DNA of 41,553 bases from Bacteroidales bacterium (GCA_029227175.1 JAQXZK010000200.1:1-41553), one strand, 5' to 3'. Counted from the stretch's first letter, positions 1 through 8,232 are shown. Notes: generated by a model not told the origin, from the letters alone. Translations and numbers: made by a program.

Positions 1-173
1 CAGGCTTTTCGCGGGTTTTGCCGGGTTGACAAAGTGGGGGGTGCAACGTTTTCGGAGGTCTTGTCAAGTGACAAAGTGGGGGGTGTAGGCCTTTTGGAGG
101 CTTTGCCGGGTTGACAAAGTGGGGGGTGCAGCGTTTTCGGAGGCTTTGCCGGGTTGACAAAGTGGCCGGAGAC
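1..173. repeat. 43-bp tandem repeat at left window edge
   Basis: The core TGACAAAGTGG recurs near positions 26, 68, 111 and 154, a spacing of 42-43 bp, with a G-run, GTTTTCGGAGG and TTTGCCGGG following each core. Four partial copies are visible and the array is cut by the window edge. The reverse complement of the core, ACTTTGTCA, occurs at 185-193 and could pair with the last copy at 155-163 to make a 9-bp stem. There is no spacer diversity as in CRISPR. It looks like an intergenic minisatellite. Confidence 0.8.
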
Positions 174-328
174 ATCACTAAGAGACTTTGTCAGGCGAGC
201 AAAGCGTGAAACGAGGTGCATCGGCCTTTTCCCCGGCCGGGAAATTCGGTTCAGCCCCCAAAAACAGTAACCGGCTTTTAGGACCGACCCAGAATACAGT
301 TATTTCTTCTGCTGTTTTTTACGATAGA
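174..328. other. Intergenic stretch without a supported gene
   Basis: A short open frame runs through here on the + strand, but it starts inside the repeat, has atypical composition and resembles no family. I see only the inverted copy of the repeat core at 185-193 and a C/G-rich patch near 230-240. Confidence 0.5.
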
Positions 329-571
329 TCATTTGCCTTCGTCTGCTTTTGCAGCAGGCCAGGGGAGTCGTGAGGCGGAGTGGGCGTTCTTCAGTCCACC
401 GCGTTTCTCAAAAAAATCAAGGCTTTCCTTGGTGAGGTACTTCGATAGAGCTTCCAATGATGTTGCTGTGGCGCGTTGGTAGTGTGGTGAGCGTAGCTTG
501 ATTTCCAAATAGTGCATGTTCCTGTCGGCTTCGCGTTCTTCGTCGGGTTGGGCATTGATGATTTCGTTCAT
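329..571 (-). CDS. Small hypothetical protein downstream of RNA methyltransferase
   Basis: An 80-residue reading frame starts at ATG 571, or at GTG 580 three codons upstream. It follows the methyltransferase stop by 12-20 bases on the same strand, so it is probably the second gene of that transcript. The N-terminal 55 residues are charged and look like a small helical cytoplasmic protein, with an acidic stretch (PDEERE) and the segment HYLEIKLRSPHY. The last 20 residues are less protein-like. There are no cysteine pairs, signal peptide or membrane segment. I do not recognise the family and assign no function. Its reality rests on reading-frame quality and position only. Confidence 0.5.
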   Translation of the reverse strand: MNEIINAQPDEEREADRNMHYLEIKLRSPHYQRATATSLEALSKYLTKESLDFFEKRGGLKNAHSASRLPWPAAKADEGK

Positions 572-591
572 CAGTTCCACGTACTTTATTG

Positions 592-1368
592 TTACAGAAA
601 GCGTTGGCGTCGGAACTCGGAACAGACGATGGCTGTGGCAACGGCTACGTTGAGCGACTCGGAGGTGGCGCGTTCTGGCGGATAGTTGGGGATAAGCAGT
701 CTGGTGGTAATCAGTCGGCGGACTTCTTCGCTGATGCCGTTGCCTTCATTGCCCATGATGATTAGTCCCCGTTGTTGCAGGGTGTCTTGCTGCCGGTAGA
801 TGTTCTCTCCGTCGAGCAGGGTGGCATAGACCGGCGTGTCGGGCGGCAGGCTTTGGATGAGCTGGGGCAGTGGGGTATAGTGCACCCTTACACGTGCCAG
901 GGCTCCCATGGTGGCCTGTACGGTCTTGGGTGCGAAGGAGTCGGCGGTGTCAGGTGAACAAAAGATGTGCTCAATGCCGAACCAGTCGGCGACGCGCAGG
1001 ATGGTTCCCATGTTTCCGGGGTCTTGCACACCGTCTAATGCGAGGCAGAGGTGGTCGTGGATGTATGACGTGTTGGCGGATTGTGGCTCCGGCAGCCGGA
1101 AGAGGGCGATGACGTCCTTCGGCGTACGCAGCAGACTGGCACGTGCTATGTCGTCATCGGAAGACTCGCACCACTCGTCGGCCATTTGCCGTTCGCGCGG
1201 GTGTTCGTCCAGCCATGAAGCGGTGGCCGTGAGGAAGGCACAGTGGAAATGGCCCATGAGGTCGCCCACGAGCTTGGGCCCTTCGGCCAGGAAAAGATTT
1301 TCTTCGCGTCTCTTCTTCTTCAGTTCTAAAGAGCGGATGAGTTTGATTTTGTTTTTACTGAGTGGCAT
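592..1368 (-). CDS. TrmH/SpoU-family RNA methyltransferase
   Basis: This is a SAM-dependent 2'-O-ribose RNA methyltransferase of the SPOUT (TrmH) class, 258 residues. The three class motifs are visible: motif 1 around LDGVQDPGNMGTILR, motif 2 as IIMGNEGNGISEE, and motif 3 as SESLNVAVA near the C terminus. An N-terminal SpoU substrate-binding segment (KLIRSLELKKKRREENLFLAEG) matches the rRNA methylase subgroup. I place the start at ATG 1368, because the frame upstream of it adds 11 residues that overlap the promoter and the family begins near MPLSKNKIK. The substrate, probably 23S rRNA, cannot be read from sequence. It is transcribed divergently from tamL and may carry the small gene downstream. 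Confidence 0.92.
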   Translation of the reverse strand: MPLSKNKIKLIRSLELKKKRREENLFLAEGPKLVGDLMGHFHCAFLTATASWLDEHPRERQMADEWCESSDDDIARASLLRTPKDVIALFRLPEPQSANTSYIHDHLCLALDGVQDPGNMGTILRVADWFGIEHIFCSPDTADSFAPKTVQATMGALARVRVHYTPLPQLIQSLPPDTPVYATLLDGENIYRQQDTLQQRGLIIMGNEGNGISEEVRRLITTRLLIPNYPPERATSESLNVAVATAIVCSEFRRQRFL

Positions 1369-1386
1369 GATCTGTTTTTTCTGTGG

Positions 1387-1461
1387 GCAAAGATAGTGCA
1401 AATCGAAAGCAGAAGCAACAAGCTTGCTTGTTTGTTATGCTGAGATGCCGCCTATCTTATC
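1387..1461 (-). repeat. Dispersed promoter-bearing repeat, copy A
   Basis: The plus-strand stretch starting AAAGATAGTGCAAA at 1389 and running to about 1461 closely resembles 28336-28405. Shared blocks include AAAGATAGTGCAAA, CGA..GCAGAA, an AAG-TTGCTT-like middle, and ATGC-GAG-TGCC-TCTTA at the far end. In both places the repeat lies 20-30 bp upstream of a minus-strand start codon, and its reverse complement contains the -7 promoter box of that gene. Confidence 0.65.
1388..1418 (-). promoter_or_regulatory. Bacteroidetes-type promoter for the RNA methyltransferase
   Basis: On the minus strand the sequence reads TTG (1418-1416), 20 bases, then TATCTTTG (1395-1388), a full match to the -33/-7 consensus TTG-N19-21-TAnnTTTG. 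It lies about 20 bp upstream of ATG 1368. Confidence 0.7.
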
Positions 1462-1470
1462 AAAAGATGA

Positions 1471-1500
1471 TTGATTTATGTATGATTTTGTTTACTTTTG
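1471..1500 (+). promoter_or_regulatory. Bacteroidetes-type promoter for tamL
   Basis: TTG at 1471-1473, a 19-base gap, and TACTTTTG at 1493-1500. Transcription would begin just upstream of, or at, the first ATG at 1510. This favours use of the internal ATG at codon 13 (1546), or an almost leaderless transcript. Confidence 0.65.
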
Positions 1501-1509
1501 TAGCTGTTT

Positions 1510-3867
1510 ATGCACTTGCGTAAGTATTCATATTGCTTGCAGAGAATGGGCAGGGAGACGACTTCCTTCTCAGTCCTTGTTGTCGTGATGCTGTTGCTGG
1601 TTTCATGCTCTGCCACGAAGTATGTGCCTGAGGGTCGTTATCTCTTGGATGATGTGAGTATACGTACGGACAACAGGAGCGTGCGCTCATCGGATTTGCA
1701 GGTCTACTTGCGCCAGAAACCCAATTCGAAGTGGTTCAGCATATTCAATACGCAGCTATACATCTATGACTGGTCGGGCAGGGACTCCACGAAGTGGATA
1801 AACCGGGCATTACGCCGGTTGGGCAGTGCACCGGTGATATACAGCGAGCATGACGCGGAGCGTACGCGTCAGGAGATGACCAAGGCCGTGCAGAACATGG
1901 GCTACATGCGGGCCAAGGTAGAGCAGACGGTACAGACGCGGAAGAAGAAGCTGAAGCTGACCTACCGGGTGTCGACGGGCAAACCCTATCACCTGAAGAG
2001 CATTTCCTATGACATACCGGACGAAAACATCCGACAGTTGCTGCATACCGACAGCACGAGTACACGCCTTAGGAAGGGCATGGTGATGGACATCAACGTG
2101 CTCGATGCCGAGCGTCAGCGCATCACGACTTTCCTGCAACAGCGTGGCTACTACAAGTTCAATAAGGAATACATAACCTACGAGGCCGATACGGTGCGCA
2201 ACACCTACGAGGTAGACCTGACCATGCACCTCTCCTTGTATCGACGCAATGTGCGCGAGGAATGGCGTCCGCACACACAGTATGTGGTGGACCGCGTGAA
2301 TTACATCACGGAGTATGATGCCTTGCAGGGGGGAGACAATGAGGAGGAACGGCTGCTTGTCGATGATTCCATTCACTACAAGCAGAGCGCGATATACTTC
2401 AAGAAGAAATTGTACTTGTCGCCCAAGACGTTGACGAACAATAACCGCATAGAGCAGGGAGCCTTGTATAACGTGTCCGATGTACAGCGTACGTATAACA
2501 ACTTCGGCCGGCTTGGGGCATTGAAATACACGAATATACGCTTCTTCGAGCACGAAGCCGACTCGACGTTGCTGACGGCTTATGTGATGCTGACCCGTGC
2601 CAAGCATAACAGCGTGTCGTTCGGTCTGGAAGGAACCAACTCGGCCGGTGACTTGGGTGCTGCTGCTTCGGTCTCCTATACGAGCCGCAACCTCTTCAAG
2701 CGGGCGGAGTCGTTGATGCTGAGGTTGCGCGGGTCGTACGAGGCCATCTCGTCCAAGCAGAGCGGTTACAAGCACGAGAACTATAAGGAGTTGGGCGCAG
2801 AGGCTACACTGAACTTCCCGCGTTTCGTCTTCCCGTTCCTTTCGAATGACTTCAAGCGTCATATCCGTGCGGTGACTGAATTCGGACTTCAATACAACTA
2901 CCAGCTGCGTCCTGAGTTCTCGCGTATCGTGGCTTCGGCCGGGTGGAGTTACCGGTGGGGTGACACGCGATACCAACGCTCGCAGCATCGGTTTGACCTG
3001 ATAGACGTGAACTATCTCTACATGCCTTGGATTGACGAGACGTTCAAGAACACCTATCTGGACCGTGACCAGAACTACATCCTGAAGTACAACTACGAAG
3101 ACCGTTTCATCGTGCGCATGGGGTATAGCTATACCTATAACAGCTTAGGCTCTAATCTGCTGAAACACTCGCCCACGCGAAATAGCTATTCGATTCGCTT
3201 CAATGCCGAGTCGGCGGGCAGCCTGCTATATGGTCTGGCTAAGGTGTTCAAAATGGGAAAGAACGCTGAGGGCGAGCACACGCTGTTCAATATCCCGTTT
3301 GCCCAATATTTCAGGGCCGACGTGGACTGGGTGAAGAACTTCGTCATCGACGAGCGCAACTCGTTGGTGCTTCATGCCGATGCCGGCATAGCCATTCCCT
3401 TCGGCAACGCCTCGGTGGTGCCGTTTGAGAAGCGCTACTTCTCGGGTGGCGCGAACAGCGTGCGAGGATGGTCTGTGCGCAACCTGGGACCGGGTACCTT
3501 CTCCGGCGACGGAAACTTCCTGAACCAGAGCGGAGACATCAAGCTGGACTTCAATATCGAGTACCGCACGAAACTCTTCTGGAAGCTGCGCGGAGCCGTC
3601 TTCGTGGACGCGGGAAACATCTGGACCATTCGCGACTATGACGACCAGTCGGGTGGTCTCTTCAAGATAGACACCTTCTACAAGCAGATTGCCGTGGCAT
3701 ACGGCTTGGGTCTCCGGTTGGATCTGGACTTCTTCATCCTGCGTTTTGACGGGGGTATGAAGGCCATCAATCCGGCATTCGAGTCGGGCAAGGAGCGTTA
3801 CCCGATAGTCAATCCCAAGTTCTCGCGCGACTTTGCCTTCCACTTTGCCGTGGGCTATCCGTTCTGA
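1510..3867 (+). CDS. tamL: TamL-like lipidated OMP85 (BamA/TamA-family) outer membrane protein
   Basis: 785 residues. A signal peptide ends in the lipobox LVSC with the modified Cys at 33, followed by the segment SATKYVPEG that is typical of Bacteroidetes TamL, a lipidated TamA homologue. POTRA-type domains fill the first half. The last 350 residues are alternating beta strands of the outer-membrane barrel, with the VRGW version of the conserved VRGF/Y loop-6 motif (ANSVRGWSVR) near residue 650 and an aromatic C terminus. The known family role is insertion of proteins or envelope biogenesis together with the inner-membrane partner TamB; no tamB is in the window. The start may be codon 13 (ATG 1546), which gives a shorter, more usual signal peptide. 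The next gene is 58 bp downstream and may be cotranscribed. Confidence 0.88.
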   Translation: MHLRKYSYCLQRMGRETTSFSVLVVVMLLLVSCSATKYVPEGRYLLDDVSIRTDNRSVRSSDLQVYLRQKPNSKWFSIFNTQLYIYDWSGRDSTKWINRALRRLGSAPVIYSEHDAERTRQEMTKAVQNMGYMRAKVEQTVQTRKKKLKLTYRVSTGKPYHLKSISYDIPDENIRQLLHTDSTSTRLRKGMVMDINVLDAERQRITTFLQQRGYYKFNKEYITYEADTVRNTYEVDLTMHLSLYRRNVREEWRPHTQYVVDRVNYITEYDALQGGDNEEERLLVDDSIHYKQSAIYFKKKLYLSPKTLTNNNRIEQGALYNVSDVQRTYNNFGRLGALKYTNIRFFEHEADSTLLTAYVMLTRAKHNSVSFGLEGTNSAGDLGAAASVSYTSRNLFKRAESLMLRLRGSYEAISSKQSGYKHENYKELGAEATLNFPRFVFPFLSNDFKRHIRAVTEFGLQYNYQLRPEFSRIVASAGWSYRWGDTRYQRSQHRFDLIDVNYLYMPWIDETFKNTYLDRDQNYILKYNYEDRFIVRMGYSYTYNSLGSNLLKHSPTRNSYSIRFNAESAGSLLYGLAKVFKMGKNAEGEHTLFNIPFAQYFRADVDWVKNFVIDERNSLVLHADAGIAIPFGNASVVPFEKRYFSGGANSVRGWSVRNLGPGTFSGDGNFLNQSGDIKLDFNIEYRTKLFWKLRGAVFVDAGNIWTIRDYDDQSGGLFKIDTFYKQIAVAYGLGLRLDLDFFILRFDGGMKAINPAFESGKERYPIVNPKFSRDFAFHFAVGYPF

Positions 3868-3925
3868 TGGGAAAACAAATGGACAAACAACAATAGATAA
3901 ATAATAACAGAAAAACTGAAAAATT

Positions 3926-4270
3926 ATGAAGCGTTATTGTCAGACACTCGAACTCGTGGATAATTCCGAACTGGTCGAGAAGTATTTGGAGGCCCACCGA
4001 CATGTGTGGCCGGAGATTCAGGCCGGCATCCGCAGTGTGGGAATCCTCGATATGCAGATATATGCCTTGGGCACCCGTCTGTTCATGATATGTGACACGA
4101 CAGACGAGTTTGACTGGGAGAAGGACAATGCCCGTCTGGCTACGTTGCCCCGGCAAGCAGAGTGGGAGGCTTATGTGGCACAGTTTCAAGGCTGTGACCC
4201 TGATGCACCCTCAACGGACAAGTGGCATCTGATGGAAAAGATTTTCGAACTGGATAAAACGGCAGAATGA
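3926..4270 (+). CDS. rhaM: L-rhamnose mutarotase (DUF718 family)
   Basis: 114 residues, full length for the RhaM/YiiL family. These ferredoxin-fold enzymes interconvert the alpha and beta anomers of L-rhamnose or related deoxysugars. The segment YLEAHRHVWPEI carries the Tyr-x3-His pair (Y20, H24) that aligns with the catalytic Y18 and H22 of E. coli RhaM, followed by the conserved WPE. It is cytoplasmic, with no signal peptide. The stop is one base before the next ATG, so translation is probably coupled to the isomerase-like lipoprotein. No rhaA, rhaB, rhaD or rhaT gene is present. The true substrate could therefore be L-fucose or another 6-deoxysugar or sugar acid. Confidence 0.85.
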   Translation: MKRYCQTLELVDNSELVEKYLEAHRHVWPEIQAGIRSVGILDMQIYALGTRLFMICDTTDEFDWEKDNARLATLPRQAEWEAYVAQFQGCDPDAPSTDKWHLMEKIFELDKTAE

Positions 4271-4271
4271 G

Positions 4272-5096
4272 ATGAAACGCTTGCTAATCTTGCTCTTGCC
4301 GGTGCTCGCGCTGGCAGGCTGCATCACCCAACAGAAGGCCCCGAGGATTTCCATCTTTGCCCAACACATAGAGGCCATCGCTCGTCAGGAGGGACTTTCT
4401 TTTGCCGAAGCTGCTGCCAAGGTGCGTGCATTGGGCTATGAGGGTGTAGACTTCCTGATGACGCTTCCCATCGAACAGCTTCGTACGCTGGACAGTTTAG
4501 GCTTCAAGCACGCTTGTGCGATTTCATACATAAGCCACAACTTAGGCCGTCAGGACTCGCTGGAGGAGGCCACCTTAGCGTTTATGAAGAAGTATCGCTT
4601 CTCGCGCCTGCTTCTGGTGCCGGGACTGATTCAGGAGGGCGAGACCGAGGAAACCTCGCAGAACGCCCTCGTTGCCATGGAGACATTTGCCGAGAAGGCT
4701 GACAGCATGGGTTATGTGGTCATGGTCGAGGATTATGACAATCCGCGCTCTCCGTGTTACAATCAGGAATCGCTGGACCTGATGTTCACTTCTGCCCCGA
4801 TGCTGAAGCATGTCTTTGATACGGGCAATTATTACTATTGTGGAGACGACGTGATGTCGGCATTGGAGCATTTCCGCACGCGCATCCATCATGTTCATCT
4901 CAAGGACCGCATGGCCGAAGACCCTCGTGTCTCTCCGGCCTTGGGAACCGGCGTCGTGCCTATTGAGGAGGTCGTCATGACCCTGAACCACTCGGGCTAC
5001 AAGGGATGGTACACCGTAGAGCATTTCGGCTCCAAGCAGATGCTGGAAGACGCCACCATCTCCATAAAAACCGTTCAGGCGGCCCTGAAGAAGTAA
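4272..5096 (+). CDS. Lipoprotein sugar-phosphate isomerase/epimerase-like TIM barrel
   Basis: 274 residues of the xylose-isomerase-like TIM-barrel (AP endonuclease 2) superfamily. The signal peptide ends in lipobox LAGC with Cys17, so the protein is exported and lipidated instead of cytoplasmic. The barrel shows the family's usual metal ligands: Glu in VVMVEDYDN, Asp in HVFDTGNYY, His in HHVHLKDR and Glu in YTVEHFGS. It would isomerise or epimerise a free sugar or cyclitol; the substrate is unknown. Its start is 1 bp after the rhamnose mutarotase stop, and a BASS-family transporter follows after 31 bp. A mutarotase, epimerase and carrier in one transcript suggests processing and uptake of one small organic acid or sugar. 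Confidence 0.82.
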   Translation: MKRLLILLLPVLALAGCITQQKAPRISIFAQHIEAIARQEGLSFAEAAAKVRALGYEGVDFLMTLPIEQLRTLDSLGFKHACAISYISHNLGRQDSLEEATLAFMKKYRFSRLLLVPGLIQEGETEETSQNALVAMETFAEKADSMGYVVMVEDYDNPRSPCYNQESLDLMFTSAPMLKHVFDTGNYYYCGDDVMSALEHFRTRIHHVHLKDRMAEDPRVSPALGTGVVPIEEVVMTLNHSGYKGWYTVEHFGSKQMLEDATISIKTVQAALKK

Positions 5097-5127
5097 GGAA
5101 AAGAATGAGAGGAGTAATCAAACAGAA

Positions 5128-6147
5128 ATGGATAGAATAGTCGGTCTTTTAGAACATGTCGTCCGGCTGCTGACAAGGCACACCTCGGCCTTCATCATAC
5201 TGACGGCCATAACTGCTTTTTTCATACCCGATGTTTTTGCGTGGGTACAGCAGGGACAGCGTGCCAGTGTCATTTTAGGCTTCATCATGCTCACGATGGG
5301 TGTGACTCTTTCGGCGGATGATTACCGCATACTCTTTTCCCGTCCGCTGGACATCTTCATCGGGTCGCTGGCCCAGTTTACGGTGATGCCGCTTGTGGCT
5401 TGGTCTTTGGTTCGGCTATTCGGGTTGAATCCTTTCCTCTCGGCCGGGATCATCTTGGTGGGGTGCTGCCCCGGTGGCGTGTCAAGCAACATCATGAGTT
5501 ATCTCTGCAAGGGGGATGTGGCCTATTCCATAGGCATGACCACTGTCTCGACGCTGCTCTCCCCGGTTGTCACACCGTTGCTGGTCCTGTGGCTGGCCGG
5601 TGCCAGTATCGAGGTCAATGCGTTGGGCATGTTTCAGAACATCTTGTTGGTGACCCTCTTGCCGGTGGTCTGCGGATCAGCATTCAATTATTTCTTCGGA
5701 CATCGGGAGGGCTTCAAGACAGTCCAACGCCTCATGCCCGGGTTGAGTGTCATCTGTCTGGCCCTCATCGTGGGTGGTGTCATCTATCAGGTTCGTCCCC
5801 AACTGATGGAGAACGGACTGGACTTATTCCTGCTCACGATAGGTGTCATCTTTCTGCATAACGGACTGGGTTATCTGATAGGTTATGTGGTAGGTTATAT
5901 CTGCCGTTTCAACACAGCCAAGAAGCGCACCTTGAGCATCGAGGTGGGCATGCAGAATGCGGGTATGGCCACCGTCTTGGCTCATAACTTCTTTGCCACT
6001 CCAGCTGCCATTGCCGCCAATCCGCTGGCTGCCTTGTCCATCGTTCCGTGTGCCATCTCGTGTGCCTATCATTCCATTTCGGGAACGGTCTTGGCCGGAA
6101 TCTTTGTGAAGATGGACGAGAGGAGTAGTCGGAAGCGAACAAGTTAA
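5128..6147 (+). CDS. Bile acid:sodium symporter (BASS) family transporter
   Basis: 339 residues with about nine or ten hydrophobic segments across the whole length and no signal sequence, typical of BASS/SbtA-like carriers in the inner membrane. The conserved GCCPGGVSSNIMSYLCKGD segment (residues about 112-130) is the helix-break region that binds sodium and substrate. A second conserved stretch, EVGMQNAGMATVLA, lies at about residues 271-284. Bacterial members carry organic anions such as bile acids, pantoate or keto acids, and specificity cannot be read here. It is the last gene of the tamL-to-BASS run, and its stop faces the stop of the PorE-like gene across 87 bp. Confidence 0.9.
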   Translation: MDRIVGLLEHVVRLLTRHTSAFIILTAITAFFIPDVFAWVQQGQRASVILGFIMLTMGVTLSADDYRILFSRPLDIFIGSLAQFTVMPLVAWSLVRLFGLNPFLSAGIILVGCCPGGVSSNIMSYLCKGDVAYSIGMTTVSTLLSPVVTPLLVLWLAGASIEVNALGMFQNILLVTLLPVVCGSAFNYFFGHREGFKTVQRLMPGLSVICLALIVGGVIYQVRPQLMENGLDLFLLTIGVIFLHNGLGYLIGYVVGYICRFNTAKKRTLSIEVGMQNAGMATVLAHNFFATPAAIAANPLAALSIVPCAISCAYHSISGTVLAGIFVKMDERSSRKRTS

Positions 6148-6200
6148 TCCTAAATCTATTGATTAAATGCTGCTCCGCAGGTTCTCTTTCTGATATATAA

Positions 6201-6218
6201 AAACACGTGGGGTAACCG
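6201..6218 (+). repeat. Intergenic motif AAACACGTGGGGTAACCG, copy 1
   Basis: An 18-bp motif found here, identically at 14529-14546, and as 17 bp in reverse orientation at 15663-15679. All copies are outside genes. The centre contains the palindrome CACGTG. This copy lies in the convergent gap between the BASS gene and the PorE-like gene. Confidence 0.75.
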
Positions 6219-6233
6219 CCCCGAATGGGGGGT
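6215..6233. terminator. Possible bidirectional terminator hairpin
   Basis: ACC-CCCC pairs with GGGGGGT around a GAAT loop, with one bulged G at 6218. The hairpin lies between two convergent genes. There is no clear T-run on either side, so this is only a weak call. Confidence 0.3.
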
Positions 6234-6234
6234 G

Positions 6235-8214
6235 TCAGTAGCGTATGACGCGGAACTCCGTGCGACGGTTTATCTCGTTGCAGTGTTCTTGTCTGGAGGC
6301 GTCTGGCAGTTGGAGGATGAAATTCTCGGTGAGGGTGTCGCCTATGTGCAGGAAGGGAGCACGTCGGAGGTCTCTTCGAGTGATGACCTTGGGTTGGCTC
6401 TTTCCCATGCCCTTGGCTGTCAGTCTCTCTGCCTGTATGCCGCCGGCTGTCAGGTAGTCTGTAACGGCCTGTGCCCGACGTTGTGAGAGCCTTTGGTTGT
6501 AGGCCTCTGAACCTTTATAGTCGCAGTGGGAGGTTATCTCTATGTGGAGATTGGGGTTCTCTTGCAGTGTGGCAATCAGATGGTTGAGCGATTCGGCCGA
6601 TTGTGGGGAGAGGACGTGACTGGCATAGTCGAAGTAGATGTTTTCGATAGGGATGGGGCGAGTGATATTGGCCAGTTGGAGGGTGAGGGTATAGGTTGTA
6701 TCGGCCTCTGTCGGCGTGACGTAGAGGTCAGCATGTGTGTTCAGGTGTCCTTTGGCCGAGGCAAGGATGCTGTATGCTGTTTCGGGAGTGAGCGGCATGG
6801 AGTAGCGCCCGAAGGCATTGGCATGACGCTGCTCGTAAAATCCTTTGTCGTTGGCTATGGTGATGATGGCATTGACAACGGGATTCCCGTCCTGGTCTGT
6901 CACGTCTATATCTGCCAGCAACTGTATTTCGTCGATGGTGAAGAGATAGAGCTTGTCCGTCCCTCGCGGGTTGTTGCGGTTGGAAGAAAAGTAGCCGGAA
7001 CGCTCGTGTGAGTCGGGTTGGAAGGTGATGGAGAAGTCGTCGTAGGATGAGTTCATGGGGCTTTGCAGGTTCTCAACGGTCCATCCTGCCTCGTGTTTTG
7101 TGGCTCTGAAAAGGTCCAGACCGCCCATTCCCGGATGACCATCGGAGGAGAAGTAAAGAGCTCCACCGGGAGCAAAGGAGGGAAACACTTCGTTGCGTGG
7201 GGTGTTGACAGACGGGCCGAGATTGATGGGAAGGCCGATGGGCAAGGGAGACAGCCGGACAGACCACAGGTCGAAGCCGCCTTCTCCACCCGGGAAGTCG
7301 GAGGAGAAGACCATAAACTGTCCGTCGGGAGAGATGGTAGGATGGGCAATGGAACTGACGGAGTCGGGAAAGATTTTTACCCAGACAGGCTCGCTCCAGT
7401 CTCCATCCGTGCGTGTGGTCATGAATAGCTGTGCGGGGTTGTGACGGCCTACGATTTGCCGGCAGCGCGTGAAGTACATGGTCCTGCCGTCGGGCGTAAA
7501 GCAACATGTTCCTTCCTCGTCCGCTGTGTTAATGAGCGTGTCGAGTGCTATGGGTTTCTGCCAAGGTCTGTCTTCTTGTCGTTTGGCATAAAAGATATCG
7601 GCAAAGTGCTGTCCCGTGATATCGCTTATTTCACGGCTGCTGTTGGCTTCGTCGCGTGTGGAGGTGAAGTAGAGCGTATGGGCATCGGCGAATATAGGGG
7701 CGTAATCGTTTCGACGAGAGAGTAGCGTGTTCTCGGCCGGTCGCACCTTGTGTCGAGTGGGGTGTTGCTTCCAGGCTAATGACAGACTACAGGAGCGGAT
7801 TCCTCGCATGGCCTCCAGACTGTCTCTGTGGTTCAGAGAGTAGGACAAATACTGCCTGTATTGATTAGCGGCGGCTTTGTAGTCACCTTTCATGCGTAGC
7901 ATATCAGCCAGGTAAAGGGTAGAGAGTGTGTCGAAATGGTGGTAGCGGATGGCATTGGCATAGGCGACGGCTGCCTTGGCTGGCTGACTGATGTGTCGAT
8001 AGGACTCGGCGAGCGAGAAGGCTGTTTCGCCTCTTAGGGCCTTGTCTTTGGCAGAAAGTGAGTTATAGACTTTGCGGAAAGACTGTGCTGCCGCATAATA
8101 CTCTCCGTGGGCATAGTGAGTTTGTCCCCGGCGCATGTCGTGTGTGGTTCCGCAGGAAAGTGTCAGGAGGCAGCAGAGTGCGACAAGAAGGAATATGTGT
8201 CGGGTGCGGAGCAT
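6235..8214 (-). CDS. PorE-like lipoprotein: TPR, beta-propeller, CRD and OmpA domains
   Basis: 659 residues. A signal peptide ends with Cys21 (TLSC). Next come TPR-like helical repeats (about 30-140), a PD40/WD40-type beta-propeller (about 165-430; repeated blocks such as FYFTSTRDE, MYFTRC, MVFSSDFPGG, LYFSSDGHPG), a carboxypeptidase-regulatory-like domain (about 450-515), and an OmpA C-terminal domain (about 540-640). The OmpA domain keeps the peptidoglycan-binding Asp and Arg (SHCDYKGSEAYNQRLSQRRAQAV). This order matches PorE of the Porphyromonas type IX secretion system, and also paralogues in gut Bacteroidales that lack that system. It probably anchors an outer-membrane assembly to the cell wall. 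It lies 18 bp downstream of topB and is probably cotranscribed with it. Confidence 0.88.
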   Translation of the reverse strand: MLRTRHIFLLVALCCLLTLSCGTTHDMRRGQTHYAHGEYYAAAQSFRKVYNSLSAKDKALRGETAFSLAESYRHISQPAKAAVAYANAIRYHHFDTLSTLYLADMLRMKGDYKAAANQYRQYLSYSLNHRDSLEAMRGIRSCSLSLAWKQHPTRHKVRPAENTLLSRRNDYAPIFADAHTLYFTSTRDEANSSREISDITGQHFADIFYAKRQEDRPWQKPIALDTLINTADEEGTCCFTPDGRTMYFTRCRQIVGRHNPAQLFMTTRTDGDWSEPVWVKIFPDSVSSIAHPTISPDGQFMVFSSDFPGGEGGFDLWSVRLSPLPIGLPINLGPSVNTPRNEVFPSFAPGGALYFSSDGHPGMGGLDLFRATKHEAGWTVENLQSPMNSSYDDFSITFQPDSHERSGYFSSNRNNPRGTDKLYLFTIDEIQLLADIDVTDQDGNPVVNAIITIANDKGFYEQRHANAFGRYSMPLTPETAYSILASAKGHLNTHADLYVTPTEADTTYTLTLQLANITRPIPIENIYFDYASHVLSPQSAESLNHLIATLQENPNLHIEITSHCDYKGSEAYNQRLSQRRAQAVTDYLTAGGIQAERLTAKGMGKSQPKVITRRDLRRAPFLHIGDTLTENFILQLPDASRQEHCNEINRRTEFRVIRY

Positions 8215-8232
8215 GTGTCTTGTGCGGTTTTT

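Noticed and set aside
1-173. Possible CRISPR array
   Set aside because: The whole 43-bp unit repeats, with no unique spacers and no cas genes.
188-373. Plus-strand 61-codon frame after the 43-bp repeats
   Set aside because: Composition is unlike a protein and it overlaps the end of the better-supported minus-strand small gene.
1810-2988. Long minus-strand open frame (392 codons) antisense to tamL
   Set aside because: The plus strand encodes a clear OMP85 protein over the same bases. The antisense frame has no family features and is a codon-bias shadow.
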